Shown: positions 6,521-15,282, counted from the first letter of the stretch. The stretch: DNA of 36,702 nucleotides from a virus (IMGVR_UViG_3300028415_000011:1-36702); one strand, 5' to 3'. Notes: generated from the letters alone by a model not told the origin. Numbers and translations: made by a program.

Positions 6521-8044
6521 GTGAGTAAAGATAGGGGAGAACCTTTTGCAATAGTAACAGATGATGACATAATAACAAGTGATGTATATAAACAATATTC
6601 AATGAAACAGGAGGATAGAGATACCAGCCCAACAAGCCAGTTAGGTGATGATTTATTCACAGGTCAGTATGGGAATAGAAATATAGTTAAACCTTTATAT
6701 AATCCTAGTCAGTTGGCAGGGTTGTTAGAGATAAACACTTATCATAATAGATGTGTGAGGACAAAAGCACATGATATAACAGGTAATGGTTATAAATTAA
6801 AGAAAACAACAGAAAACCCAGACGAAGGTGAGAAAAAGAGATTAAAAGAGTTTTTTGATACTCAATTTCCTCCTTTAGAAGATATATTAAGTAAAGGTGA
6901 AATAGATTATGGAGGTTTGGGTTATAGTTTTTATGAGTTAGTGAAAGAGGGCAATATGCACAATACAGTTTATAAATACATGAACCATGCTCCTGCTCAT
7001 ACCATTAGAACTATTAGAGATAAAACAGGTGGAGAAGTAATGAAGTTTGTTCAGAAAAGAGCAGGTAAATTTGTATATTTTAAGCACCCATTTTTAGAAA
7101 AAGATGTACATAAAGAAACAGGGAAAGAATACCCACCAGGAGAGTTAAAACCAGAAGAACGAGCAAATGATATGATTATGATGAAAAACTACACCCCTAG
7201 AAGTGATTACTATGGTATTCCTGATATAATTAACGCTTTGGGTGCTATCTGGGGCAACTTAGCACAACAAAGTTATAATAATGAGTTCTTTAAGAATCAT
7301 GGTGTTCCTCAATACGCAGTGTATATCACAGGTGATTATGATTTAGAGACAGATGAAGAAGGAAAACCAAAAGTAGTAACTGCAATAGAAGAAAGCCTTG
7401 CTAAAGTAAGAAAGAACCCACACAGCAGTTTAGTTTTTGGTATTCCTAGCAATACATCTGGTATGGGAGAGAATGTTAAAGTTACTTTTGAGCCTTTAGC
7501 AGTAGAAACCAAAGATGCCAGTTTTAGAATGTTTAGAAAAGATAATAGAGATGAAGTAATTGTTGCACACGCTGTGCCTGGTAATAGAATAGGTATTGGT
7601 GATGTTCAAAGTCTGGGTGGAGATACAGCTTATGAAACTAATAGAATTTATAAAGAGAGTGTATTAAACCCTAGACAGAAAGAGATAGAGGATTACATTA
7701 ATAGATATATTGTAAAGCATAACTTTGGTATTGAAGATTGGGAGTTTAAACTAAACTCTATTGATGTTGACAGTATTGAGAAAGATACAGAAGTTTTAGG
7801 TTTTCTCTTTAAGAATGGTGCAGCAACACCTAATGATCTTATTAGAAATTTAGGGGAAGATTATGGTATTCAACCTTCCGACAATGAAGATATGAATAAA
7901 TACTACATAAATGGGCAACCAGTGGATAAGATTAATTCTGAACAACCTGCTCCTAGTTTTAATAGTATAGAGAAGGCAGAAGATAAAGATGTAGAGAGTT
8001 TTACTGCTATGCTAAAGAACAGATTGAACAAGAAAAGAGGGTAG
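6521..8044 (+). CDS. Portal protein (507 aa), PBSX-type
   Basis: GTG 6521 follows AAAGGAG (6506-6512). The product belongs to the phage portal family of the PBSX/SPP1-like group. Signs are QLAGLLEINTYHNRCVRTKA (about 67-86), the KGEIDYGGLGYSF segment, the HPFLEKDVHKETG segment and NYTPRSDYYGIPDIINAL in the middle. A long helical stem and a QSLGGDTAYETNRIYKESV region follow. It forms the 12-mer ring at the head vertex, through which TerL pumps DNA. Length and position directly after terL and before the minor head protein are typical. Confidence 0.9.
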   Translation: MSKDRGEPFAIVTDDDIITSDVYKQYSMKQEDRDTSPTSQLGDDLFTGQYGNRNIVKPLYNPSQLAGLLEINTYHNRCVRTKAHDITGNGYKLKKTTENPDEGEKKRLKEFFDTQFPPLEDILSKGEIDYGGLGYSFYELVKEGNMHNTVYKYMNHAPAHTIRTIRDKTGGEVMKFVQKRAGKFVYFKHPFLEKDVHKETGKEYPPGELKPEERANDMIMMKNYTPRSDYYGIPDIINALGAIWGNLAQQSYNNEFFKNHGVPQYAVYITGDYDLETDEEGKPKVVTAIEESLAKVRKNPHSSLVFGIPSNTSGMGENVKVTFEPLAVETKDASFRMFRKDNRDEVIVAHAVPGNRIGIGDVQSLGGDTAYETNRIYKESVLNPRQKEIEDYINRYIVKHNFGIEDWEFKLNSIDVDSIEKDTEVLGFLFKNGAATPNDLIRNLGEDYGIQPSDNEDMNKYYINGQPVDKINSEQPAPSFNSIEKAEDKDVESFTAMLKNRLNKKRG

Positions 8045-8048
8045 AGAT

Positions 8049-8897
8049 ATGATTATAACACCGGGAGATATAGATTATTTTAACCTAATTGTGAAAATGA
8101 CAGCAGAACAAAGAAATGCAGAAAGAGAGTTAACAGGTGAATTGCAGGGTCTTTTTGACCCTGTTTTTGATGATATAGAAGGATTAGTAGAGAGAGAAGG
8201 GGTGCAAAACTCTAACAATATTAATAGAACAATTGAACAGAGAATGGGAGATTTATTAGATGAATATAGAGATGAATTGCTTAAATATGGAGGAATTGTT
8301 GCTGCTATAGGAGCAGGTCAGACAATATCCAATTTACAGCAATTAGGAATGGATGTTGGTTTAGTTGATGTTCAGGATAGAGTAGAAAGTCAATTACAAA
8401 GCACAGTTTTTGAAGCAAGTCAGCAAACTTTAGATAGAATGACAGGGGATATAACAAAAATAGTAAGTAATGCAGGAAAAGAGGGCTTATCTGCTAATGA
8501 ATTAAGAGAGAATTTAAGAAGTAAATTTAATAACATGAGTGATTATGAATTACAAAGGATAGCAGAAACAGAGCTACATTCTTATAATGAATTAAGTTCT
8601 TTTGAATCAGAGAAAGAGATAGGAATAGAATATCACCAATGGATAACAGAAGAAGATGAAGCAGTAAGAGGTAATAGTCCTTATGACATAGCAGATCATG
8701 TTTCTTTGCATGGTCAGATAGTTAAAGTTGGTGATCCTTTCAGTAATGGGCTGCAATATCCAGGAGATAAAGCAGGAGCACCAGAGGATATAATCAGATG
8801 TCGTTGCGATCTTTTTCCTTACATTATGCCTAGAAACAAGATGGCACCAGTTGGGCAACCATATTTTTATGAAGAAGATTTATTAGATAGAATATAA
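8049..8897 (+). CDS. Minor head protein, SPP1 gp7/Mu F family (282 aa)
   Basis: ATG 8049 lies 4 nt after the portal stop. The N-terminal half is helical. The C-terminal half carries the Mu gpF/SPP1 gp7 domain, seen as the helix RIAETELHSYNELSSFE (about 171-187), YHQWITEEDEAVR (about 195-207), DHVSLHGQ and the terminal IIRCRCDLFPY (about 251-261) with its paired cysteines. Members attach to the portal or inner head and can help DNA ejection. Size fits. The gene order TerL-portal-gp7 is the common one. Confidence 0.9.
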   Translation: MIITPGDIDYFNLIVKMTAEQRNAERELTGELQGLFDPVFDDIEGLVEREGVQNSNNINRTIEQRMGDLLDEYRDELLKYGGIVAAIGAGQTISNLQQLGMDVGLVDVQDRVESQLQSTVFEASQQTLDRMTGDITKIVSNAGKEGLSANELRENLRSKFNNMSDYELQRIAETELHSYNELSSFESEKEIGIEYHQWITEEDEAVRGNSPYDIADHVSLHGQIVKVGDPFSNGLQYPGDKAGAPEDIIRCRCDLFPYIMPRNKMAPVGQPYFYEEDLLDRI

Positions 8898-8908
8898 GGG
8901 GGAATTTA

Positions 8909-10366
8909 ATGAAGTGGAAACAGTTAAAGCATAAACCAGAAACTTTAGTTGATATGGTTAACGAATTAGGGACAAGAGGTGTGGGTGATAGATTTAATAA
9001 GAATAAGGATACCATAAATCATTGGCTAAAGAAATATGGTTATGAATATGATCCTAGCACACATAAATGGGGAAAAGAAGGGGAAACAGAGGAAGAAGAA
9101 GTGGACTTAGATGAGTTTGAGGAATATCTTAACCAAAAAGGCAAAGCTAAAGTATCTAAAACAGAAAACGGTTATAAGATTAATAAAGATAATGCAGAAG
9201 TGGATTTATCCAAAGAGGAATTAAAACAAATATATTATGATTATTGTGAGTTGGGGATCACAAAGAAAGAAACAGCAGTTAAAAATGGTTTTATTCTTGA
9301 TGATTTAGAACTTATACTTAAAACATTTGGAATAGTACATAAAGAATTGCCAGTGACAGAAGAAGAAATACTTGAAAAAGATCCTAAACAAATAGTGCAG
9401 CAAATAATTCAGAACAAAAAGAGAAAGATTAAAGAAATGAAACCTGCTGAGGAAATGAGGTATCTAAGAAAGTTAGCAGATAAGCACTTAAAAGATGACT
9501 ACTACACAGACAGAGTTATAGAGGAAATGAAAAAAGATTTAAGAACAATAAAGATAGAGTTGGATGATTTAGAGATTACATATAGTAAAGAAGATAATGT
9601 TTTAGTAGTAGTTTTATCTGACTGGCATTATGGTAAGAAAGTGCTAAAAGAACAACTGTTGGGGGATAATAAATACAACTCTAGTATCTTTAAAGAAAGA
9701 ATAGATAAATACAGAAAGAAGATAATAGAAGAAATAAAATTAAGAAACCCACAAAAAGTAATTATTGTTAATTTAGGGGATATAGCTGATGATCCACAGA
9801 GCAGAACTTATCCAGGACAAGTACATAATCAAGATGTAACAGGAGAAAAACAGGTTTTACAATGTGCTAAACATTTAACAGAGTTTATTTTAGGAATTAG
9901 AAAACATCATGATAAAGTAGAAGTTTATGGTGTAACAGGTAACCATAGTGATGATACTTTAAATGCTGATGCTTTAATCTTAGGCATTACAGGTGGTTGG
10001 TTAGAAGGGACAGATATATTAGTAGATACTAAAAAGAGAGATTTTAAAGTGGTTAAACTATTGAACAGTAATTTAGTCTTTACTCATGGGAACAATTTAA
10101 GAGGAGGAACAAATACTAAAGAGAATGACATTCTTAATATCATTCACGCTTTAAATCTACAGGGTAAAAATACCTACATTATTAATGGACACCTGCACCA
10201 TGAAAGTGGGGAAGGGGTTAATTATGAGAGAAAAGGGGTTCCTTCTTTAGTGGGTAATGACAATTATAGTCAGAACCAATTAAATGTGTCTTCAAGACCT
10301 GCCCAAATGTTCTTTTTAATAGACAGAGATGGAATGACAGGTAGAAATAAAGTTTATTTTGATTAA
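8909..10366 (+). CDS. HTH-containing metallophosphoesterase (485 aa)
   Basis: ATG 8909 follows AGGGGG. The C-terminal half is a calcineurin-like metallophosphoesterase with all usual metal-binding motifs: SDWHYG (about 236), LGDIADD (about 289), TGNHSDD (about 344), THGN (about 391) and NGHLHHE (about 426). These coordinate two divalent metals in phosphodiesterases and nucleases such as Mre11/SbcD. The N-terminal 180 residues contain two HTH-like segments (DRFNKNKDTINHWLKKYGY at about 30-48 and ELGITKKETAVKNGF at about 111-125), suggesting DNA binding. It sits among head genes between the minor head protein and the protease-scaffold. A role in DNA end processing during packaging is an inference. 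Substrate unknown. Confidence 0.85.
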   Translation: MKWKQLKHKPETLVDMVNELGTRGVGDRFNKNKDTINHWLKKYGYEYDPSTHKWGKEGETEEEEVDLDEFEEYLNQKGKAKVSKTENGYKINKDNAEVDLSKEELKQIYYDYCELGITKKETAVKNGFILDDLELILKTFGIVHKELPVTEEEILEKDPKQIVQQIIQNKKRKIKEMKPAEEMRYLRKLADKHLKDDYYTDRVIEEMKKDLRTIKIELDDLEITYSKEDNVLVVVLSDWHYGKKVLKEQLLGDNKYNSSIFKERIDKYRKKIIEEIKLRNPQKVIIVNLGDIADDPQSRTYPGQVHNQDVTGEKQVLQCAKHLTEFILGIRKHHDKVEVYGVTGNHSDDTLNADALILGITGGWLEGTDILVDTKKRDFKVVKLLNSNLVFTHGNNLRGGTNTKENDILNIIHALNLQGKNTYIINGHLHHESGEGVNYERKGVPSLVGNDNYSQNQLNVSSRPAQMFFLIDRDGMTGRNKVYFD

Positions 10367-10488
10367 ATGACAATTATTTACAAAAACTAGTTCAATAATA
10401 GTTATCGTTGTTGTATATTACTAGTAGAAAGGTATTTTTTTGCCTAGCTGGATATATTATATCACATAAAAAGTAAGGAGGTGTTTTT
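10367..10488 (+). promoter_or_regulatory. Structured leader of the protease-scaffold gene
   Basis: This 122-nt gap is the longest in the head module. It holds ACTAGTtcAATA (10386-10397), pairing with TATTACTAGT (10416-10425) apart from a two-base bulge. A short AGGTA/TGCCT hairpin with a T6 loop follows. TTTACA about 17 nt before AGTTAT is only a weak promoter match. It could be a late promoter, an RNA processing site or a regulatory leader. I see no coding sequence. Confidence 0.3.
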
Positions 10489-12162
10489 GTGCCTTTTGGT
10501 GATTTCACAGATTTTGAAGATTATGTAGAAACAATAATGGAAGAACAAGATGTGACAGAAGAAGAAGCACAGGCAATCTGTGCAGAGACACATTATGAAG
10601 AAACAGGAGAATATCCGTCAGAAAAAGGAGGTGAAGATGTGGCTTTACTTGAAAAAGAATGTGTGGAGTTAGTTCTTTCCGAATTAGAATATAAAGTTTG
10701 GGATGAATTTGACAAATACTCATCTGACATGAATGAAGATGATTTTGATACCTATAAAGTGTCAACTTTTATGAATGTTGGAGAAGATAATAAAAACTAT
10801 ATTGTTTTTGTTAATATGGTAACTGATAAACTATATCGTGCAGAGTTTGAAGTTGGTGAGGATACTGAAATCACATTTGGGGAGAAAGAGGAAGTTGAAG
10901 AAGGGTACATCCTTAAAAATATTGAAGATGTAACTCTAAAACAGGTAGTCAATAAAGAAGTTGATCCTGTATCTGAGATATTCATGATCAAGAATATTAC
11001 AGGTAAATATCCTCAGATTAATGTGAGTAAGAAAAGCAAAGAGATTAGGGGCACTATCTTAAAGCAGGAAGATGAAGAAGAAAAAATGATTGTTTCTGGT
11101 GCTGTATTAATCCCAGATGAGGAAGATACAGATGGTGATGTAATCAGCAAAGAGAAGATAGAAGAAGTTGCTCACGAATGGATGCTAAATTATAGAAATG
11201 TTGATTTACAGCATACTCTTAATAATGTAGCTTATCCAGTAGAGAGTTATCTACTTAAAGAAACTAAAGAAGTTACTAGTCTTGATGGGCAAGTAATGGA
11301 GTTGCCTGCTGGTACATGGATGGTATCTGTTAAAGTTGATGATGATGATACATGGGAAGCAATTAAAGATGGTAGAATGAGAGGGTTCTCTATCATGGGA
11401 GTACCTAAAGAAAACATAGGCAGCGTAATTAAGTCTGAATCTGCTTTAAAAAGAACAACTTTAGCTGATATTGAAGATTCTGGTAGAGATTGGACAGTTC
11501 CATTTTTTAGTATTGTTGATGAGCCTGCTGTTCCTAAAGGTAGGATTGTTAGTATAAAAAGCAAAGAGAAAGAAGATAAAGGTTTTTGGCAGACACTCAA
11601 AAGTATTTTTATTACTGATAAAAGTGAAGAAGATACTGAAATCGAGGAAGAAGAAGTAAATACAGAGAACTCTGAAAAAGGGGGTGCAGATATGGATAAA
11701 GAGCAATTAACTGAAATTCTCAAAGAATTTAAAGAAGAACTACTTTCTGATGTAGATGAAAAACTGGAATCAGTTAAGTCTGAGGAGGTTGAAGAAGAAG
11801 TAGAAAAAGAGGTAGAAGAAGAAGTCGAGGAAGTAGAGGAAGAAGAAGTAGAAAAATCAGAAGAAAAAGAAAAAGAGGGAGAAGTAGAGAAAGCAGAAGA
11901 AGAAACTGAGGAAGAAGATGAGGAAGAAGAAGTTGAGGAAGAAGATGAAACTCTTAAAGAATTAAGATCCGAACTTACAGAGTTAAGAGAAGAAAACTCC
12001 TCCCTTAAAGAGTTTAAAACAGAGGTTGAGAAGAAATTTGTAACTAGAAAGAGTAACCAACCAGAAGGACAGGATGACGAAGAAAAAACACAGAGAACAG
12101 AGAAATCAAGACAAGCAGAATTAGGCAGAGATGCTTTTGGTAGAAAAAGAAGTAGAAAATAA
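10489..12162 (+). CDS. XkdF-like prohead protease fused to acidic scaffold (557 aa)
   Basis: GTG 10489 follows AAGGAGGTG (10474-10482). Three parts are visible. Residues 1-45 are a small helical motif with two Cys (DFEDYVETIMEEQ...AICAETHYEETG), seen at the N-terminus of several phage head proteins. Residues about 190-350 match the XkdF/S78-type prohead protease: VSGAVLIPDEEDTDGDVI, LQHTL and GRMRGFSIMGV, with His and Ser as candidate catalytic residues. Residues about 400-557 are a highly acidic Glu-rich coiled coil typical of scaffolding proteins. Two internal in-frame starts have excellent ribosome sites, GTG 10639 and ATG 11692. The second would yield a separate 156-aa scaffold, like lambda Nu3 within gpC. 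The major capsid gene follows. Confidence 0.85.
   Translation: MPFGDFTDFEDYVETIMEEQDVTEEEAQAICAETHYEETGEYPSEKGGEDVALLEKECVELVLSELEYKVWDEFDKYSSDMNEDDFDTYKVSTFMNVGEDNKNYIVFVNMVTDKLYRAEFEVGEDTEITFGEKEEVEEGYILKNIEDVTLKQVVNKEVDPVSEIFMIKNITGKYPQINVSKKSKEIRGTILKQEDEEEKMIVSGAVLIPDEEDTDGDVISKEKIEEVAHEWMLNYRNVDLQHTLNNVAYPVESYLLKETKEVTSLDGQVMELPAGTWMVSVKVDDDDTWEAIKDGRMRGFSIMGVPKENIGSVIKSESALKRTTLADIEDSGRDWTVPFFSIVDEPAVPKGRIVSIKSKEKEDKGFWQTLKSIFITDKSEEDTEIEEEEVNTENSEKGGADMDKEQLTEILKEFKEELLSDVDEKLESVKSEEVEEEVEKEVEEEVEEVEEEEVEKSEEKEKEGEVEKAEEETEEEDEEEEVEEEDETLKELRSELTELREENSSLKEFKTEVEKKFVTRKSNQPEGQDDEEKTQRTEKSRQAELGRDAFGRKRSRK
11692..12162 (+). CDS. Internal-start scaffolding protein (156 aa), nested in the protease gene
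   Basis: ATG 11692 is in frame with the 557-aa protein (its residue 402) and is preceded by AAAGGGGGTG (11677-11686) at 5 nt. The start falls exactly at the boundary between the protease part and the coiled coil (MDKEQLTEILKEFKEELL). The product would be a free scaffold of Glu-rich heptads with a basic C-terminal tail (GRKRSRK) suited to binding the capsid protein. Nested scaffold genes are well known in lambda-type protease genes. Expression here is inferred from the ribosome site and domain boundary. Confidence 0.6.
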   Translation: MDKEQLTEILKEFKEELLSDVDEKLESVKSEEVEEEVEKEVEEEVEEVEEEEVEKSEEKEKEGEVEKAEEETEEEDEEEEVEEEDETLKELRSELTELREENSSLKEFKTEVEKKFVTRKSNQPEGQDDEEKTQRTEKSRQAELGRDAFGRKRSRK

Positions 12163-12190
12163 TAAAACTAATTAAAGGAGTGATTACATA

Positions 12191-13204
12191 ATGGATAACA
12201 AGAAAGCGTTAGAAGAAATTCAAAAAAGTGTTGAAAAAAGTGTAACTAACATTACACAGTTGGGGGATAGTGTTCTTGTCGCACAGCAGTTTGATAGTTT
12301 TGTAAGAGAGATGCAGGAAGAAGCTAATATTTTAGGTGCTGCTAGATTCCAAAGAATGGATTCACCTAAGATGAACATTGATAGAATTGCATTTTTAGAT
12401 AGAGTATTAGAAAAAGGTGTAGAAGGCACAGAAAGTGATAAAACTGCACCTACTACAAGCACTAATACTTTACTTGCTAATGAATTAATGGCAATTGCAC
12501 CTATCACTGACCAGGCATTAAGAAGAAATATTGAAAGAGGAAACCTAGAAGATACTATTGTTCAATTACTAGGTGAAGCTGCTGGTAGAGATATGGAAGA
12601 ATATGGTATTTTTGCTAGTACAGACTTTGATTCTACATTATATAATGATGAAGGCTGGTCTCCAATTGATATGACAGATGGTTGGATTAAGAAAGCAGGT
12701 AACAAACTTTATAATTCTGCTTTTGATGACACAGCAGACAACTATCCTGAAAATCTATTCCAGTCTATGCTTAATGCTCTACCTAAGAAGTATCTAAGAA
12801 ATAGAGCAGATTGGAGATTTTATGTTCCATTTGCTATTGAGGATGCTTACAGAGATTTACTCAAAGCAAGAGGTACAAACTTAGGAGATGCTATTCAAGT
12901 GGGTAATGACGCTGTATATTACAAAGGTATTCCTGTAGTATATAGTCCAATGCTTGAAAGATATAATGCAACTACAGCTATGCTGCAAAACCCAGATAAC
13001 ATGGTTTGGGGTATCTTCCACGAGGTTACTCTTGAAGCTGAAAGAGAAGCTAAGTTAAGACAAACAGACTTCGTATTAACCTTTGAAGGAGATGCAGGTT
13101 ACGAAGATGAAAATGCTGTTGTTACAGCACAAGACATTGATGAAACTGATGATGCAGAAAGCACTGATCCAGGAGTAGCAGGAGCACATCCATTAGCAGG
13201 CTAA
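12191..13204 (+). CDS. Major capsid protein (337 aa)
   Basis: ATG 12191 follows AAAGGAG. It is the first gene after the protease-scaffold and ends at a strong terminator, the usual setting for the most abundant phage protein. The N-terminal 40 residues are helical (delta-domain-like). The body shows features of an HK97-fold capsid protein: FQRMDSPKMNIDRIAFLDRV (about 53-72), PITDQALRRNIERGNLED (E-loop and spine helix region) and the LRQTDFVLTFEGDAG region near the end. The last 25 residues are acidic and low complexity. The call rests on length, position and composition together. Confidence 0.85.
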   Translation: MDNKKALEEIQKSVEKSVTNITQLGDSVLVAQQFDSFVREMQEEANILGAARFQRMDSPKMNIDRIAFLDRVLEKGVEGTESDKTAPTTSTNTLLANELMAIAPITDQALRRNIERGNLEDTIVQLLGEAAGRDMEEYGIFASTDFDSTLYNDEGWSPIDMTDGWIKKAGNKLYNSAFDDTADNYPENLFQSMLNALPKKYLRNRADWRFYVPFAIEDAYRDLLKARGTNLGDAIQVGNDAVYYKGIPVVYSPMLERYNATTAMLQNPDNMVWGIFHEVTLEAEREAKLRQTDFVLTFEGDAGYEDENAVVTAQDIDETDDAESTDPGVAGAHPLAG

Positions 13205-13225
13205 ATAGAATATAATAGAATACTA

Positions 13226-13258
13226 GGGCAGGTGTAATCCTGCCCTTTTTTATTTTAT
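13226..13258 (+). terminator. Intrinsic terminator after the major capsid gene
   Basis: GGGCAGG (13226-13232), loop TGTAAT, CCTGCCC (13239-13245), then TTTTTTATTTTAT. Perfect 7-bp GC-rich stem. Read-through must be partial because head-tail genes follow without an obvious promoter. Confidence 0.9.
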
Positions 13259-13278
13259 CAAAAAAGAGGGGGAATAAA

Positions 13279-13644
13279 ATGCCTAAGTTAATAATTAAAA
13301 ATAAAACTAATAATGAAATCAAGAGAGCAAATAAATCATTTGCTCCTAAAGAAGAAAGAGAAGTTTTTGTTAATAAATATAAAGTAGCAGTGATTGATTC
13401 TTGTGTCGGCTTAAAATGGGAATATGCAGACCCACTGATGGTTGTTGATTTTGAACATATTGAAGATTATACAGCGAGAGAATTAAAAGAATATGCCAGG
13501 AGAGCCGAGATTAAAAATTACTCAACAATGCTTAAAGATGATTTGATAGAAAAATTAGAGATAAAGAAGGGGATTAAACAACCTAACCAAAAAGTAGAAG
13601 ATGTGGATGAGGTGGAAGAAGATGAAGCTGACGATACAGAATAA
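13279..13644 (+). CDS. SAP/HeH-motif protein in the head-tail module (121 aa)
   Basis: ATG 13279 follows AGAGGGGG. The N-terminal half is beta-rich with a basic patch. Residues about 64-94 (YTARELKEYARRAEIKNYSTMLKDDLIEKLE) form a helix-extension-helix/SAP-like motif, found in phage proteins next to the capsid gene and in Rho N-terminal domains. An acidic tail follows. Such proteins are often annotated as head fibre or decoration proteins; the SAP-like motif could also bind nucleic acid. Its 3' end overlaps the next gene by 23 nt. Confidence 0.7.
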   Translation: MPKLIIKNKTNNEIKRANKSFAPKEEREVFVNKYKVAVIDSCVGLKWEYADPLMVVDFEHIEDYTARELKEYARRAEIKNYSTMLKDDLIEKLEIKKGIKQPNQKVEDVDEVEEDEADDTE

Positions 13645-13912
13645 GAATAAGTATAGTGTTGGATTTAAGGGTAGATACTATCCTAAACTAAGTCAGAAAA
13701 CATTTGTAGGTACTATTGATAACCTAAATGATTTTCTTAGTAATGATGATTTAACTGTTGCAGCAGTTGATAAAATTAATTACAGCTTGAATTTAACTGA
13801 TTTACAAAAAATAGCAAAGATAAATGGGGTTGTTTACTCTGGACTAACTAAAGAAGAATTAAAAAGGGCACTGAAAGAGGAGGATAAACCTAAAGAAGTA
13901 GGTGATGAATAA
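13622..13912 (+). CDS. Second HeH-motif protein (96 aa)
   Basis: The start is ATG 13622 after GAGGTG (13609-13614), overlapping the previous gene by 23 nt. An upstream in-frame start at 13601 has no proper ribosome site. The N-terminal half is beta-rich (YSVGFKGRYYPKLSQKTFVG). Residues about 61-88 (LTDLQKIAKINGVVYSGLTK...) resemble the HeH motif of the neighbour. This gives two small proteins of related build in tandem, perhaps partners or an old duplication. The function is unknown, but the place between capsid and connector genes is that of head decoration or head fibre proteins. Confidence 0.65.
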   Translation: MKLTIQNKNKYSVGFKGRYYPKLSQKTFVGTIDNLNDFLSNDDLTVAAVDKINYSLNLTDLQKIAKINGVVYSGLTKEELKRALKEEDKPKEVGDE

Positions 13913-14346
13913 TGCCTTTTTATGGTAAGGTAGAAGATGCAAAAATAAGAAGTGGTATTGAGTTTGCTGAGCTTGGTTTTGATACAGAATCAGAATTTGA
14001 TACTTATGTAGAAGGATTACTTGTTAAAGCTAAAGAGTACATTGATTTCTACACTAATAATGAGTTTAGTGTTGACCCTGTAGAGAGAAGTGTGATGGTT
14101 GATGACATAGCAGAAAGAATTGCTAGTAGAATGTTAAATATAGCAGTTAGAGATCAAACCAATCAATATATAGAGGTTAATGATTTTAATGCTCAATTAG
14201 TAGATGATGTAGTTGTTACTAAAGGTATTAAAGCAGACCTTGAATTATTACCTACTGGAAATGCTAAGGATTCAACAAGGGGGACAATTTATACAGGTGT
14301 AGTTACTGATCAAGATGACTTTGATTTTTATGTGGATGCTGATTAA
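13912..14346 (+). CDS. Head-tail connector (head completion) protein (144 aa)
   Basis: The start codon overlaps the previous stop by one base (TAATG). The protein begins with a helical region (DTESEFDTYVEGLLVKAKEYIDFYTNNEF) and helix VMVDDIAERIASRMLNIAVRDQ, followed by a beta C-terminus. This is the helical-bundle layout of gp6/gp15-type connectors that extend the portal ring. Gene order (capsid, small proteins, this, HK97 gp10-like, tail terminator, tube) supports the call. The sequence alone is not diagnostic. Confidence 0.7.
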   Translation: MPFYGKVEDAKIRSGIEFAELGFDTESEFDTYVEGLLVKAKEYIDFYTNNEFSVDPVERSVMVDDIAERIASRMLNIAVRDQTNQYIEVNDFNAQLVDDVVVTKGIKADLELLPTGNAKDSTRGTIYTGVVTDQDDFDFYVDAD

Positions 14347-14348
14347 CT

Positions 14349-14789
14349 ATGCCCAAAGAAGATTTACAAATAGAAGTCGATTTATCAGACTTAGAAGGAC
14401 TTAAAAAAGATGCAAGTGCAGCTAGTAATTATGCTTTAGATAGATATACAGACAATTTACTAAATGTTGTCAAGGAAGAAATGCCAAAGAAATCAGGGCA
14501 GATGATAAGCAAAGTAGGTAAGTGGGAACAGGATAATACCACATTTGCTATAGGTAGTGATGTTTTTTATAGATGGTGGGTACATGATGGTACTGGTATC
14601 TATGGAGAAACAGGGCAGCCGATAACTCCTGTGACAGCAAAGTTTTTAAGATTTGAATGGCATGGGGAGATTATCTATACTAAAAGTGTTAGAGGTCAAA
14701 AACCCAACCCTTACTATGATAGAGCAATCGAAAGTGAGAAAGACACAATAAGTAAATATATTGGTGAAGCATTGAAGAAATTTATGTAA
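14349..14789 (+). CDS. HK97 gp10-like tail/head completion protein (146 aa)
   Basis: ATG 14349 lies two bases after the previous stop. The protein matches the HK97 gp10 family: an N-terminal helix (LEGLKKDASAASNYALDRY), EEMPKKSGQMISKVGKW, the YRWWVHDGTGIYG turn (about 76-88) and C-terminal PNPYYDRAIESEKDTISKY. Members act at the head-tail joint or in tail completion. Length is standard. The aromatic YRWWVHDGTG segment is the most characteristic element. Confidence 0.85.
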   Translation: MPKEDLQIEVDLSDLEGLKKDASAASNYALDRYTDNLLNVVKEEMPKKSGQMISKVGKWEQDNTTFAIGSDVFYRWWVHDGTGIYGETGQPITPVTAKFLRFEWHGEIIYTKSVRGQKPNPYYDRAIESEKDTISKYIGEALKKFM

Positions 14790-14800
14790 GGTGGTGTAAA

Positions 14801-15259
14801 ATGTTACATAAAAAATTATCTAATATAGAAGATACTATTTTAGATATGATCCAGACTGTTGATTATTCAGCAATCAGTCCTAAATTGAATAATATTACAT
14901 TTCTAAAAGGCAGAAGGGAGAAGGGGGCAAAAATAAAACCACCTTTAATTGCTGTTTATTTAGATAGTGCTAATATAACACATGCAGGAATGAGCAACCA
15001 CGAGGAGTGGCAAGTGCCTGTGGTTATTATAGGACTGGTTATTGATAAAAATGCTAATGATGGTAGAGAATTATCAACTGAAATGGTGATGAAAGCAAGA
15101 GATGAATTAATAAAAGATAGAAGTATCAGAGGTAAAGTTAGAGATGTAGTAGGCACTGGTTTTACAATGGGAGACGAAAGAGGAGAAGTCGGAAGAAATG
15201 CTTTTGGTGCTGGGGCAGAACTAGAATTAAGATTTAGATACAGACCAGAGTTAAACTAA
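14801..15259 (+). CDS. Tail terminator/tail completion protein (152 aa)
   Basis: ATG 14801 follows AAGGTGGTG. The gene stands between the gp10-like and tail-tube genes, the position of the protein that caps the tail tube and joins it to the head. The sequence shows an alpha/beta fold with N-terminal helix LSNIEDTILDMIQ and strands around PPLIAVYLDSANI, EWQVPVVIIGLVI and the C-terminal AELELRFRYRPE. This suits that family. Not diagnostic by itself. Confidence 0.7.
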   Translation: MLHKKLSNIEDTILDMIQTVDYSAISPKLNNITFLKGRREKGAKIKPPLIAVYLDSANITHAGMSNHEEWQVPVVIIGLVIDKNANDGRELSTEMVMKARDELIKDRSIRGKVRDVVGTGFTMGDERGEVGRNAFGAGAELELRFRYRPELN

Positions 15260-15282
15260 TTAATTAAAGGGGTGAGTATATA

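Noticed and set aside
11247-11723. 158-aa minus-strand ORF under the protease-scaffold gene, and other minus-strand ORFs
   Set aside because: They are antisense shadows of well-supported + strand genes with low-complexity composition and no ribosome sites. No convincing minus-strand gene was found anywhere.
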